From assembly GCA_013399015.1 (NCBI GenBank), contig VWZX01005784.1, positions 851,750 to 915,749 on the forward strand: a stretch of 64,000 bases of DNA, read 5' to 3'. Positions 24,401 to 39,400 of this stretch are shown in pieces (the stretch's first letter is position 1; each line of letters begins with the position of its first letter). The notes below the pieces were generated by a model. The model had not been told where the DNA came from, did no database searches, and saw only the letters and a program-made list of their open reading frames with translations. The DNA comes from Galbula dea. Its lineage: Eukaryota > Chordata > Aves > Piciformes > Galbulidae. The translations under genes and the position numbers were made by a program.

Positions 24401-27400
24401 AGTGCAAGTGCAGCACCAGGCCAGCCTCATCAGCTCCCTGCTCTCACGCTCACCACCACAGCAGCTGTGCACTTCTCATGCAGCTTCTTGCTTTGCTCTT
24501 TGGTTACCAGCCCTGGCTTCTTGCTAAGGACAGAAACGCCTCATGGCACCTAGGACTGTGAGCTTAGTGCATGGGAGCCTGTCCTGCAGGCAGCCCTGCA
24601 GCAGAACTAGGACCTCTGCAAAGACCTCTGTATCAAGGAAGTGATTAAAACCCAAAGACAGTCACAACTAACTACACTTCCTTCACTTTGGTTAAACTAA
24701 ACAAGGTCTGTGAGAAACTGGGGTAGCTCTCTGGGCTTGTTTTGCAAGAGACAAGACTCCGTCTTAGAGGCAGGGGAGTTCCCCATTTCTCAGTCTTTAA
24801 GCACAGGGATGAAGTGAGGAGACATTGCTGATTAACAGGAACCTAAGGAGAGGTTCAAATAACTCCTGCACCCAGCTGGAATGCACTGCATGGGGCTGCC
24901 AGACAGAGGGAGAACCTATGTAAGAAGGGTAAGAACACAATCAACCACATCTAGCTGCTGGTGCTTGGGCTGTAACTGAGCCCAGCAGGAACCTGGAGAG
25001 GTCTGCAAGGCCTTTGTCCGAGAAAGCAGCACCAGAGCAGCTCAGCCTGCACCAGTATTCCCACTAACAGCAAGGCAAAAGGCCCAAGGCTGAGCAGAGC
25101 TGTGGTACCTACTCGAGTTCCTTCAGCAGGTGGTGGCACCGGCTCCCACTCCTCTGTGAAGCCTTCTCTTTGCAAAGAAACTCCACTGGCATCCGGAGAT
25201 CCTTCACCTGCTGCAGCCAGAGCTCTGGGCAGGCTGTCTGCACCTGGCTCTCCAGCTCTTCAGCACACACTATTGCAGCTAACACATCTAAAACCTGGAT
25301 GCACACAGAGGGTCTAAGTATAACACAGCAGTTGCATTTCAGAGTTATCTATGACCCTTGAGCTCTGATTCTGGTCTGCATGCGTTCCACTGCATAAGGT
25401 TCTCCTTAAGCTCTGGAATGCTCATGGCTCACATCATTAGCACATCCTATCAGCTGATGGAAAGCAGGGCAAGCTACTTTAAACCATCTGCTAGTAACAA
25501 TGAGAGCATAACTATTGCTAGTACTGAGGATCCTGACTAAGCCTGCGCTCCCACTTCCCTGCTGCTGAAGTCAAAGGAGACTGAACATTATCAGCTCAGT
25601 GAGGGCAAAGCTCTCTGCTAGGGCTAAGGATCACAAAATGCCTGGTAAGTGACCCTACCATCTCTGAGTGTGGTATTCCATGTTCTTCCTGGTGAAGGAG
25701 GTAGTCGACCACATGGGAGTGCACAGCCAGGATCCTGGAGAAGTTCTGCAGGCGACTCCTGAAGCAGCTGTAGGCCAGGTGGACCCAAGGCAGGGATGGC
25801 TGTGCCTCTCCCCAGGGAGCTGAGGCCCTCCACTCCTCCAGGCAGGACACAAAGGCACTTCTCAGGCACTGCAAGTTCAGAAAAGAGTTAAAATCAGAAT
25901 TCAAGAACTTCTGTGATTGATTTTGTACTGGAAACTCTGCCACAACTCTCTGAAATGAGAGTCAGTCCTGCAGAAAGGCAGCCTTAAATGAGTGGCAACT
26001 TCAACAGGGGCTCCTATGGAAGTGCTCTCTCTTCCAAGCAAGGTCTCGGCAACCTCAGCAGCCATTCAGTGTCAAGTGCACCTGCTTTGTGTCTCCCTGG
26101 CTACTGGTCTGTCTCAGAGAGGGATTTGGTTGAAGAAAGCAAGACTGATACAGAATGACACGTTCACAGGCATTATGCTCTTCTCTCCAAAGGGCTTCCA
26201 GCTCCTGTTCCAGACACTGACCTTCAGCTCCTCTAGGGAGGACACACCAATGGTCATGACAATGAAGTCTGTGACATAGCACTGGAAGAGTATCTGGTTT
26301 TCTTCCTTGGTCAGAGCAGAGATAAACTTTCCCAGTGCAGTTTTCTGGAAAATATCCACAAACTTCTCAGCTTGGTCTGGAAAATAAGAATGCAGAGAGA
26401 AGCTGAGCATCAGGAGGAGGCTGGGTTTGACATAGCTCCTGTCCTAAAGAGGCTGACACCTAATTAATCACTGATGCATACAGGACTCCCCTCACCCAGA
26501 GCACTAACAAGGGACTTGAGGCCAGACCTTCTCAGCCCAGGCACCAGTGTTGTAGTTATGGAGTCTCACCTTGTCAATAACTCTTGCTATCTCCACAGCA
26601 TTTGGAATGCAAGGGCACAGGATAGTGAGGGACTAATAGAGAGAAGCACAAGTAAAAGGCAGTTGCACAAGGCTCTGGTGGCTCACAAACACAAAGGGAT
26701 TGAAGGTGACTCCAGGGTCACAGAAAGACAGAGGCATGGTAGCAAGAAGCCAGAGTTTACAGGGCAGGAGGGTGGAGATGCTTTGTCAAGAGCTCAGACC
26801 AGGCTCTTACCTTCAGCGTTCTGGATGTATTGAGCTTCCAACCACATCTCATCCAAGTATTCCTTTATCCTCCAGCTGAAGGGCATCTCGTTCCCAGCAT
26901 CAGCAGACACCACCATGTTGTTCTGTACCACAATGATCTCTGGCTGAGAGCTAAGAGATCAAAAGGTCATTAATGCACTGAGCTTTTGCCTGGGAACACA
27001 TTCAGACAGAGGCAAGAGGCTGCAGAAAGCAAAAAGTTAGCCCTAGAAGAGGATAAAGGAAAGAGAAGGAACTGAAGGCATCATTAACACAGCTCATCCT
27101 GCCAGCTGGGGAGCACTAGGACTGGCTCAGGAAGCATTCCCTGGGGAAAAAGCTGTGCTAGCAGCACTCGTGGCCTTCAGGGGCTGGGTAAGAAGTGTGA
27201 GCATGCCAAGAGCTAGAGAGCAAAGCCCAGGAGGTACTGGGGATAAGGCAGAAAGAAGAAACTGTTGAAGTCCCCGAGAACTGCCCTGCTGCCTGCAGCA
27301 CAGCACAGGGGAGGAGCCAGCAGCACCAACCTCCCACCTGCATTTACAGCCAGCGCTGGGCTGGGCTCGGTGCTGCCAGCCAAGCCCTGCTGCTGCTCTC

Positions 27401-30400
27401 TCCAGAGGCTCACCTGTTCTTACCCACACTGTAAGGGACACTCAGGAGTTTTGTGTCACTGAAGATGAACATCCATAGGTTTGTCACCCACTCAGCTGCT
27501 GGCCTGGCCAGCAGCTCCAGATTGCCATTTCTGTCTATGGCAGCAATCAGGAGAGCCAGGAATGGAGTGATCACCTTCTGGACTCGCTTCCACAGGGTGT
27601 GCCTTGGGGGCAGAAAGAGACCATGAAACCCAGAGGGAAGGTGAGCAACAATACCAGCAAACCAGGAGGTGCTTGTCCTGAAAACTTGCTGACATTTGGA
27701 TGTGAGAAAATCCTAGTCCTGCCTTTAGGGGGAAAGCCAAAACACTCTAGACTTCCCTCACTCTGGTTTACCTGTAACCCCAGAGCTCCACACCTGCCCC
27801 AGGACAGCCCATCCAGCTGTAAATCACCCTCCCTCAGGAGCCACAAGAGGACAAAACGGCCTGGGGAGAGTTTCCAGCACAGACTGGAGCCTGACACTGT
27901 GAGTGTTCAGTTCAGATAACACACAACTGCTGCCTCTGCTGCACAGCTGCCATTTGCAGACTCTCCTTGGAAGCCTGCAGGCTCCAAGACACTGCTCCTG
28001 CCCTCACCTGAAGGTGCCTGCCTCCTGGAGAGCACTGAGGTTGGAAGCCTCCCGAAGCACCCAGTTCTTTGGGTGAAGGGAATTCTCTTCTTGCTTCTTC
28101 AGGAGGCTGGAGAGACGAGCTTTTGTTATCCTCAGGAAGGAGGCTAGAAAACAACAGCAACTTGCATTTTCTTTTCTGTTGGCACTGGATCCAAGTACAC
28201 ACCAAGTACAACATTTTACAGGTGCTTCAGTAGTTAGCCAGCCAAGAGAAAAACAAACCCCACAAAACCCAAACCAGTCACTAGAGCTAGCACAGCCAGA
28301 GAAAAAGCCACAAGCTGAGCTCCAGGAAAAGCCCCGCAGCCATCAAAGGAGTGAGAGGCTGGAGCACAGACAGGCACTCTACCTGGGAGAGCCACCTTGT
28401 CTACACTACAGCAAAGACCACTGACCTGGGGGTCCCCAGAGAAGCGACTGATGCTTTGGTGGGCCCCTGCCTGCTGCAGCCAGGGAGCACACTCACCTTT
28501 CAAGTCATCCTCTTTGGACAGGAGGCCAAGGAGAATCTTAATTCGCTTCCTGCTCCGACTGAGATCTTCCCTCTGGTCCCGCAGCATCCCCACAGCACTC
28601 TGCACACAGGTCCTCAGGAGCACAGTGGTGTCCAGGATCTCACCCTTCCCAGGGACAGCAGCAAAACAACTTCATTACTCTTCACTTTTAGACCCTTGCC
28701 TCCAACACACTGCTCTTGGAAGGGTTCTAGTGCTCTCTGGAAAGGGCCTGCCCCCCCCGCCCCCCATCCTCTCTCCTTAGGCTGCAAATCTAAGTTCTTT
28801 TGCTATCAAGTACACGATGCAATATTGTGTCCCTTTCAAGTCAGCATGCAGCACAGCATTTGGATTAAGGTAAGACTCAAACAGGGAGAAAATTTAGTAG
28901 CTCAGGGGAAAGAGTGGAAACGATAAACACAGCTAGGGAAAATGTGCCCTCCCTGGGAGACGTTTAGGCACTAGAGGGGCAAAAGCTGCATGCAGTCACC
29001 CTTGTACTAGGCATCCTCCAGATGATGCTATCAGGGGAACATGAGCCAGTCTTTAACAAGGCTGCAGCTCAGAAGAGTCCAAAGCCAGCTCCAGCATGGC
29101 TTCACATCCATAAACAGCTGGAGTGTCAGGCTCAGAATCAGTGCTCAGCCTGGTGTGTAGAAAGACAACAGAAGCTTCAAAAGCTTTTAAGACTTCTACC
29201 AAGGAAGTAGAGAGTCCTTAGAATGGTTTATTTCTTTATTGATGCTGATTTGGATGGGTTGGGCAGTGGAGGGGAGAATCTGGGGATAAATGATCAATCA
29301 CTAACATTAATAATGCAAATAATATTCTTGATGGATGTCAAGTGAATGGGGATGCCAGAGGTGTGCTATCACTATGGTTAGAGAGCAGAAAGCCACGTTG
29401 ACAGCTGAGGAGCAAACACATGAACTGACCTCGAAGCGCTCTGCGTCTGGCACTGGTTTTTCGGCCTTCACCTCATTTTCCTCCTGTTCTCCATTCACAG
29501 GCAGAGCTGCAATTAAGGTGTAGCATTTGTATCAGAAAGCAGCAGTACACTTCTGCACCAGCCAGATAAGAGTTCAGTTAGCAACTGCATCCAGGAGCAG
29601 TAGAACATCTGACAGGGATCCATTTTCCCCTGCATTAACAGCCGAGATCCACCTCTCTCCAAACACAGCTACAGTTCTGAGGGCTCTCAAGCTTCATGCA
29701 GCAGGAAACATGAGACTGACCTAATGCTCTAAGCTCTGTCAGAGCCCTGGGAGGCAGTATGGTGAAAGGGAAATGTAAGAAAAGACTGAGGGGAAAGAAA
29801 GTCTTCTCTAAGATTGAGGTGAGCAGATCTATAGTCACAGGTGAGATACTCTCTGGAGTGACTCCTCCCCAGGGGTATCTGCCATGCAGCAGCTGCTGCC
29901 TCCTGTGCTGAGAGAGCACTCAGGGTGCTGAGCAGGGCAAATGCTGCCTTTTTTTATCATAAGAAAAAAGGGAAAACTATCAAATTAAGTTATCTGAGGA
30001 GCCAAAGTTGCAGTAACAAACTAAATACAAACAAGCTGGTAGCCTCTGGGGTGACCCTCACAAAACACCAACCAAAACACAGCCAACAAAAGCAGATGCT
30101 GAGCAAGGAAAATCTTTAGCTATGTTGTACCAGGCATAAGTTCCACTAGCACCAAGTCTGGGCCCAGAGCTCCCCTTTCTCTCCCTGGCATATCAACCCC
30201 AGTGGCTGGCACAGCCAGCCTGCAGCTCACCTTTGGCTTTAGCTGAATCCTCACAGAATATCTGGCTGATGGTGAGGTTCTGCAGGGCAGTCATGTCAGA
30301 GACCATGTCCTTGGATCTGCGGAGGTCATCTATGTGCACTGACTGCCACAGCCCTAGAGGCAGAGGAGCAAAACACCAGGTAACTCCTCTCATTCCAGCA

Positions 30401-33400
30401 GATGCTCTTCTAGAAAAGCTTCCCAAGAATTATCTTCTGGTACCTGTGGCCTAGCAGCTCACACTCACTGCTTACTCTCACTTCTTGATGGAGAAAGGGA
30501 AAGAAGCAACTCATTTTGAAGGGGCTAATGCAAACTACTGGGGCTCTGAGGCTCCTGGAGCCCACCACACACAGCAGGAACCTTGCTGCTGAAAGCAGAA
30601 CACACAAGCACCTGCTCAGGAGCTCCTGGACAACAATGTGCCAATGGAGTTAGCATCCTGTTTGCTTGTTGCTCTCCAGCTGGCTAGAAAGAGGAGTCAC
30701 CTATCAAGGTGCTCTCACAAAGGAGACTAGATTCCAAGGCACTGAGCCCCCCAGGGCAGTCCCTGGAGCTAAGGGGGGCAGCTCTGACAACCCACAGGAC
30801 ACACTGATTCCAGATTTTGAAGTATTAAGAAGGAAGCTGAACAAGAGAAGTGTTGCTCTGGTGTTTGCCTGAAGCCAGTCAGGAGTGAGGGATGAGATGG
30901 GCAGACCCACCTCCATGGAACCCCACGTAGGAAGTTCCTCCTTCCAACCGGGAAAGCTTCATGATGAAGTAAACAAAGACAGAGACTTCTCCCAGGTCCA
31001 CCTTGTTGATTTCGTTAACAACAGTGTACCTACAGCAAAGAGGAAAGCAGCTGACAGATCAAAGAGAGAAAAGCTCATGGCCACAAGTCTTTTCTCTGCA
31101 AGAGAGAGCACATTTCCCCCACCTCCTGCCCTGTACAGGCAGGACTCACCCAGCCCTTCCCTCCCAGCTGGCTGTGCCAAGCCTGTCACCCCTAGCTACC
31201 CCTCCAGTGGCACCCCTGACCCTCAGCTCTTCAGGGCAAGAATCCACACTTCAAAGGGGATTCTCTGCTAATTTGACCCAGCTTTGATTACTTTTGCTGG
31301 GGTTGTGAATTGAAACACAGCTAGTGCTTTTAGGTTCATTCTGCTACAAAACACACAAAGGATTACACATTCCTGACTCTGAAATCCCCAAACCAGATCT
31401 AATAATTGAACAGGGGTGAGGAGGCAGCAAGCAGAGCAGCTAACTGGGAACCACTTCACACTTGACTTACTTGGCTGAGGCAATCAGCTGGGCATTTCGA
31501 GAGCCATCTTCAAAGTCTGTCTGAATAATGAGGACTTTGTTTCCTGATGTGTCCTCGAGGAAATCTCTGAAGAGCACAAAGGGATGAAAAAGAAGTCACT
31601 AAGTGTAAAAATAAAGCATTAAAGACTGTACAAGTGGTCACTCCACATTACCTTTGCTGTTGCAGGCAGAAGGAGAGATTAAAACATCTATCCTCTAGGG
31701 ATGATACAACTTCAAAACCCCATCTCAGCATGATGGAGCTAGCAGCCTGCCCTGAGCCAGTTCACTGCTCAGCACAGCATGGCCTCTCACCTCCCTTCAT
31801 CATACATGCTACTCCAAAGTCCTGCCCCTGCATCTCCCACTCAGGCGACAGCCAGTTCAGAGCAGGATAAAGCCAACACAGACTCACTGGATGGCCTTCA
31901 GGAACGAGTATTCTGTGTCAAACTGCTGCAGGAACAGGATCTGAGGCCTTTGGGCTTTACCCTGCACTTCTCTCTCCAGACAAGCAGCATCAGCACTGGT
32001 GAGAAGCCTTGAGAAGGTGGTGACCTGCAAGTGCAAGATACAGGTTTGTTCTCTACTCAGGCATGCAGTAGGAAGGCAGTAGAGACTTATTCATCTCTGC
32101 TCCCAGATGCACAGTTGAACCCCTCAAAAACCCCTCATTTGCCTTGCCAGTAGGAAAGGGTTAGTGGGGGCTGTTACAGCTAAGAAGGGACAGCCAAGGC
32201 TTTGAGATGACTCTCCTGAAGCCTGCAGTGTGCCTCCCCTGCAGCACTCTCAGGGAACAGTAAGCCCAGACCCAGGAGAAAGCAAGTTGTTTCCATGTGA
32301 GACAGGAGAGGGAGAAATTCTCCAGCCAATATCAGCTCAAGTTCTTTACCTCTGAAACCAGAGGTGTTCCCATCAAAGCCCCACAAGATCTCTGGCTGTT
32401 TGTGGCTTAGCTTGGTTAAAATGTTCTGTTTTCTTTAAGACCAGAAGCAGACACACACACAAATGAGGGTTCAAAGGCTCCTGACAGCTCTTCCTGCAGC
32501 AGCAAATAGCCAGTGTTCCTTGCTACATGCATGAAGACAGAGCTACCTCCAAAGTCAAGAGATGCAGCAGGTGCCCAAATACACTTAAAACCCCTACGTA
32601 CCAGGGAGCATCAGATACTGCTCCAGGCACAGTAGAGGTGCTAGGCTCTTCAGGATGCTGCCCCTACACCCGCTGACACACCCAGCCCTGCACATCTGGG
32701 CTTGAGCAGCAAGGTTGTTACCGAGTTTACTCGGGTGTAGCCACAAGACAGCCCCTAGCAGCATAAACCAGAGCCCTGGGCGCAGCCTGGGAGGGGTCTG
32801 AGAGGACTCTGCCAGATGCTCACCTCTGTGAAAACTGTTTGGTTCCCAGAGCCAGTGTGGATGTGAGCTCGGAGGAAGTCTGCAAAAGATGTGTGCTGCT
32901 GCTGCTTGAAGTACGTGTTGGCCAAGGAGCCTGCCAGAAAGGAACCCAGCGAGTGGCAGTGGCGGATCACAGAGTCCGGGGTGGCACAGTTCAGCAGTGC
33001 CAGCTGGGCTTCTCTCTTCACACAGGAGGGGAGCTCACTAGGAGAACATACTGCCTTCAGCCTTTCTGTTGTCTGCAGGACCACTGAGGCACAGGTGTCA
33101 GAATGGTAGCCCACAAACACGTCAGGAGGGCTGTATTCCTGCGTGCTCACGAAGTGCTCTTCTGTGCTGGCTGCGGTGAACTCGTGCACCCACTTCTTCA
33201 GCTCCTTCACAGTCTCTCTTTGCCCCTTGTCCAGCACAGTACTGATATCCAGGTACTGCTTCTCCAGCCTGTTGATCAGGGGGATGGGAAAGTGCTTATA
33301 CACCACATCCTTCTCCTCAATGACTATCAGGCGGAACTTGGGGTGCACTCGGCACTTCACCCGGTGAGTGCCCAGTCCCAAATCCACGTACTTCTGGCCA

Positions 33401-36400
33401 GCGAGGTACACGTAGTATTGATTGAGGGCATCATAGAGGCTTTCATACAGGTTCTGCAAGTTGAGGAGCACAACCATTTGGCCAGTTTCCATGCAGACCT
33501 TCACACGGTTGATGTTCCTGCAGATCTGGGTATACTCTTGGTCCTTAGGGAAACTGGAGCCAAAGATGATTTCCGGCTGCTGTCGGGCAGTAAAAAAAGC
33601 CTGCTGGAGGATCTGCAGCGCGGCGTAATTCTCAGTCAACACCAGCAGGTACCTGCAGTCACCATCCTGGCCACTGCTGTAAATGTTCTGCCTTATCAGC
33701 TCAATTCTACTGATATCATGAGCATGAATTTCTCCTTTTTCTGGTAACTGTGAGGTGAAGATTTCCAAGGCATCGATGTCATCTTTGCCACCAAAGTTAC
33801 GAAGCACAACTTCGGCTAGCTCCTGAGGGGTTGGCTCGCTCTTGGAGCTCTTAGCTAAGGCAAAAAACATCTTTATGAGGCTGTAGTAGTCACGCAGACC
33901 AAAGAACTCCCTGTCTTGGGCCTTGCAAATATTTTCATAGGCGTCTGCAAAGTGGTAAAAATACTGTTCCACCTTCTGCAGAGCTCCTCGTGCCGAGCCG
34001 CAGATCCCCTTGGCGCTCTTGATGAGCTCTGCTTTGCTGGGGTCACCGCGCGAGACAAAGATGCCTCGGTTCATTTTAGCAGGGTCCAAAGCCCAGTTGG
34101 AAATCCCGATGAAGCCAACCTTTCTGTGAGGAACAGGGTCATCATCTATGCAGCCATCTTCCAAAAGCGGGTGCAAAGTCTTCAAGGGCATTTTGGGAGA
34201 GTCTTCTGCCAGCCCGATCTCATCCAACACCACCACCGAGACATACTCCTCCAAGTTCTTCCCTTCCTGGAATCGGGCACAGTGCTTGAAAGTGCCTATG
34301 ATTCCCTCTGGGGTCGAGAGAGGGCTGCACTGGAAAGACACGAGATGGATCTGTTTCAGCTCCTTGAACAAGTCTGAATGAGCTGCTTGGCCTTGCATAG
34401 CATCGGCCACAATGGTTTTGGCAAGAGATTTGGAGCTGCCAGGCTTCCCAACAAGGAAAAGAGGGATCTTCAGTTCGATGCAGATGACCATCATAAAGAC
34501 ATTCTCCTTTAAGGCCAAGTTTCTTGCTATGGTATCCTGGAGGTGCACACCATTCAGGAATAAGTCCTGTATCAGGGAGATTTCTTCCAAAATCGCCTTC
34601 TGGGTATTGTAAGGTTTTGGAAGGACCTTGCTGATAGCACTCCTGTAATCCTCCTTCTTTTCTAAGGAGGCATGATAGCAGACCCCAACTGCCAGCACTA
34701 AAGACCAGATAATGTTGTTTCTCTCCACAGTGCTCTTTGGAGCTTTCTTCTCATCAAGGTACTTCTCCAGTTCCCTCAGCAGCAGTTTCCTGCGCTTGTG
34801 AAACCACTTGAACACCTCCATGCAGCGTTCCACGTCCCGCAGGCTAACAAAGCTGCACTCATCATTTCTCTGCCTCATGTGCTGCTGGGAAGCAAAAAGC
34901 ACCTCCGTGACGACCTCTGCCTCGCTCTGCCTCATCGGGACTTGCTCGGTGACTCTCTGCACGATCTGCTGGATGTACATCTTCTCAGTTAAGTTGTTCA
35001 GCTGCCCAAAGTCCCAGACCAAGGGGATCATGCTGGGGGGCAGCGCATGGACCCGGTACACGAGCTGCCTCAGCGGGATGGATCCCAGCTTGTCCTTGGT
35101 CTCATCTGCTTTGACACGATAGCCCAGCCCAGCCAACTCCAGGCGCTGAATCATCTCCGGCGTGTGCTTACGGTAAGGGTTGCAGGCTGCTATGATCTGC
35201 AAGCCAGAGCACGAGGCCAAAGGCTTCCCCTGGATGGTGCGGTCACAGAGCACTTCCTTGATGCTGCTTACAGCCTCCGTCGTGTTGGCCTCATCAAAAA
35301 AGAGGACGGTGTCCAGCCCGTGCTGCCTCTTGTTGACCTTAGCAAGGGCTTCTGCCTCTCTGACCCTGGCATAGATCATCTCTGCAGTAGTGCCTCCATG
35401 AACTTTCACCAGCTTCATGTTCTCTACCTCTACAAAGCTTCTCCGTAGCTTGCAGAGGAAGTTCACCAGCCTGGTTTTCCCACAGCCTGTTTCTCCCATG
35501 ATGACAACTGGGATGTTGCATCTGAATCTCATCTCAATAGCCAAGATTTTGAGCACGTTGTCTGTCGTGAGCTCGTACGTCTCATCAGGGTCGATCACCC
35601 AGGGGATTCCCAAGACCAGGCAAAGCCTCTCTAGCTTCTCGTGGCGCGGCAGCTGATCAAACGGCACGTTGAAGGGAACTCTCTGGAGCAAGAGGCCACG
35701 GTACAGCTGTGAGGTCATCACGTTCTTCTTGATGACGCTGCCGTTGCCAGGATTAACAGCATCCACACGGCCGCGGCTGCTCAGCTGGAAGTGGAAGCCC
35801 AGGAACGTCATGGACACACGATCCTCGTTGAAGAACAAGTAGGGGTGAGGCTCAGACTCCCACTTCTTCCGAATGTGGAAAGGAAGAAGATCTTCTTCTG
35901 CAACATCCTCCAGGCTGGAGGACCTCCTTCCTGAACTCTGATCAGAAATGGTGAGGGAAGGTGTTGCGAAATCCCTTGCCATTAAAATCATGAAGGTAAC
36001 CACAAAGTTCTTGAAACCTTGCAGAGTGTCCTGGACAAACTCCGGGTTGCAGAAGACAGAAGCTTCGCAGTCTCTCAGCTGAACGTTGAGAAACCAGGTG
36101 AAGTTCCGGAGCTCTGACCAGGAAGGGTCTGTGATCCCACAGTGCAGGAGGAACTGCTGCAGGCATTCTGCTGGGCTTCCTTCCACAGAGTGAGCATCGT
36201 AACAGAACGTGTCCAGATTGTATCCCTGGTCAAACCTTTTCAGGTACTGGAAAGGTCTCTGAAAAGCCTCACTGCAAAACTCCTCCTCGTCCATTCCTGG
36301 GTCCGAAGCATCTCCAGACTGGTTGCCAAGTGTCTCCATTTCTAGTACTTCCTTGGGGGACTTGCATGTTACTTTAGGGAACACATCAAAGAAATTATAC

Positions 36401-39400
36401 TTCTGGCCTGTTGACATCTGGCATAAAGGAAAAGAACACAAGCCATCACAAAGCCACTCTTCAGGTTGTTCTTAACAGCATTCTGGCCTGAAACCATAGA
36501 CCTAACCGAATGGCAGCAGACAGCCTAAACAACCAGGACACTTCTGGGCACCACTACTTCTGCCTAAAGTGCATCACAACAACAAACCTATTCCCTCCTA
36601 CAGCCTCCTCCCTCTAACCTTAGTCCTTCATTACCTCCGGCCCCTTCCCAGTGTGACCTCCAAGAAACTTCTTTGTCCCTGTCATTTCTACACTCTTATA
36701 ACTACACATAAGTATTCTAGTACTCCCAAACATGAGTAGTAACAAGAGGAAGACTAGATTTTGCATTTTTGTGCTCCCTACGAACGTTACAGTGGGGCCA
36801 GGGAGGCTTGGACTAATAGACCTTCAGAAATGACCAGCCCAAGGAAACCAGGACAGGTATAGCTTACTGTCTGCTTTCAATATCACTTTGTACAAGAGCA
36901 GGGACACGCTTTGTGATGGAGATGCACAATACCCCTGATACAAACAGGGAACTCCTGTGGTATGTTTCCTGTCAGTGTCTCTACAACTGGTGTGCAGCTG
37001 GACACAGAGAGGTGCAGAATGAGTGAGGAATGCCAAGATATCAAGCACTGCTTGTACATACGTGTCTGGCTGCCTGCTTTGGCACTGGTGGCACCTCAAG
37101 GACTTCAACGATGTACAAATGGCACTTCTGCCGGAGCCACATGTTCCCACAGCTGTCTGTCAGATACTGCAGAACCAACAGCTTGAACAGAAACTCTGCA
37201 ATCCCACTCTGCACCTATCACAAGGGAAGACACAAAGGCATTTCCTATTTGTTTGCTCTTCATAACTTCACAGAATCATGGAAAGGATCTCTGGAGGTCA
37301 TCTTGCCAAACCCCCTGCTCAAAGCTGGCTCAGCGAGAGCAGGTTGCCCAAGATCACGTCCAGTCAAGGTTTATAACATCTCCAAGGCTGGAGACTCTGC
37401 AGCTTCTCTGGGCAACCTGTTTCAGAGTTCTACTACTACCTTGATGGTCAAAAATTCTTCATGTTATGCTCACCATCACTAGAGAGCACACCCTAGGGAA
37501 ATGGCTTCCTAAGAAACTAAAGCTTTAAAGAAACAGCCTCTGGAGGATCAGGACAAAGCAGCTGTGGGAGGGATGTACTTACTGAAGAGGTAATATCAAG
37601 ATGGAATATCATGGGCTTTGTCTGGTGTTTTCTCTTCAGAAAAGGCAGAAGAGATTTCAGCACTTTATCTTCATCCACCTCTGGCTCAATGAGTCGAATG
37701 GTTTTCAGCAGCTTTGTGCAGTCAGGGTGCTGCTCTTGCAGCCTCTCGTGCAGCCTCTTCACATAGAGAGATTTCCCTGTTCTCACAGAAACCACCACAA
37801 GAAATAAATCCATCAGTATCAAACACAATAGAAGGAAGTCAAATGCTTAACTACCTTATCCTCTGAAACCCCTGAACCCTCCTCAAAGTCATTCCAGACA
37901 GACATTGCTGCTGGTTAGAGCAGCTGCAGCCAGGGACCAAAGCCACTGCTGCTGTTGGCTACTGAAGGCTGCCAGTATCTGCTTAGCCTACCTGGGAAAG
38001 GCTTCCTTTTGATTAGCACTTAAATCTACTCTATTCTGTGTTTGTTTCTAAAGTCAAAACATGGAAGGGGAAGGGAAAAAAAAAAGGTAAAAAATAAAGG
38101 TTGTTTGTCAAAGCTAAAAGCACCCTCAAGTTTCTTGTCTTTCCTTGTAGAGACTAATTTGGGCAACGCCAAGGACTTGCGTTTGTTGTTTGCAGTTGGC
38201 TGTAGTCTGCACCTGCTGTTCCCTGACTTACAAGGGGAATGGAGAGGCTGTTCCACACCCACTGGCTACACCCCATCCCATCCTTCATGCTGTAGGTAGT
38301 GCAGGAGCTGGCTGTGGTAGGTTCATTCCACAAATACCCCTCAGTTATCAGTGTCTGGTGTAAAGATGTGTCACTTTCAGCCTGTGGGAAGCTCCAAACA
38401 CTCATCCTCAGCAATAGGAAAGGTTTGCAATGCACCAGAAAAGGTTACTGTAGCTTTCCAGACAGAAGCTAAGGCAGCAGCCATCCACAGACAACAGGCA
38501 AGTGCTGCCCTGGATTTCTGAAGTTTGGCAAAGGATGCCATTTGTTGCCATAACTGCTCTGGACTTTCTCACTGATTTCTGGAAATGACAGCATGCATCC
38601 CCTCCTGAGCCCAGCCTTATCTGCTGGTGTGGAACTGCTGCTCTAAGGCAAAGCTAGGTCTGATGTTGCTCTTGTCTGAGGTACTTCTAGTCCATGCACA
38701 CTCCCTGGTTACACAAGAACCATGCAGAGCTGGGCAGTCAAAGCACCCACCAGACTACCAACCTCTCACAGGGAACAACAGTGAAGAGCAACAGCATCTC
38801 TATGCCAGGGTTTTTCCATGAGCTGCAGCTCAGGAACTCTGTTGCCAGAGGCATCATCTTTGTGTTTAACAGCACTTGATGGAGGTTTCTCTCACAACTA
38901 CATCTAATCCCTTTTTAAGCCTGTGTAAAGCCTTAGGTTCCACAGTTCAACCAAGCACTGTTTGAAGAAACACCTTCTGTTTGCTTTACAGCTTGCCCAG
39001 TACTTTTACTGAGTGTCCTCTAGCTTTCTGCATTTAGAGACAGCCAACAACTATTTCCTGTGTCAGAGAACCAGGCAGGTGTTACAACCCTTGTCCTACC
39101 ACATAGGGTTTCCTGCAGGCATATTTTAACCTCAGGAGGTCAGATTCACCTCATCCAGCACTGGCTTTCTGGTTTATGTTAATGACTTAAGTCAGCAGAG
39201 ACAGGAGTCAGATTAGCAAGACAAACCATCTCTAGAGTTGCCTATCTCAGAGCTATGCTTATAGCTTTCACCTCTCTACAACGCCTGCAGCCTAAATCAC
39301 TCTTTTGTACTAGATGCTTATGACTTGGACACAAAACCTAGCAGGGTTACCCTCGCTCTGGGTTTCAACATTCAGCAGACTTGCTTTGCAGAAGACAACT

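Noticed and set aside
28743..28766. C-rich run as a G-quadruplex element
   Set aside because: A short C-run within an intron, with too little to support a function beyond sequence composition.
33103..33747. 214-codon open frame on the plus strand
   Set aside because: It is exactly antisense to the 3.6-kb RNF213 exon and has no family motifs; a shadow of the coding strand.
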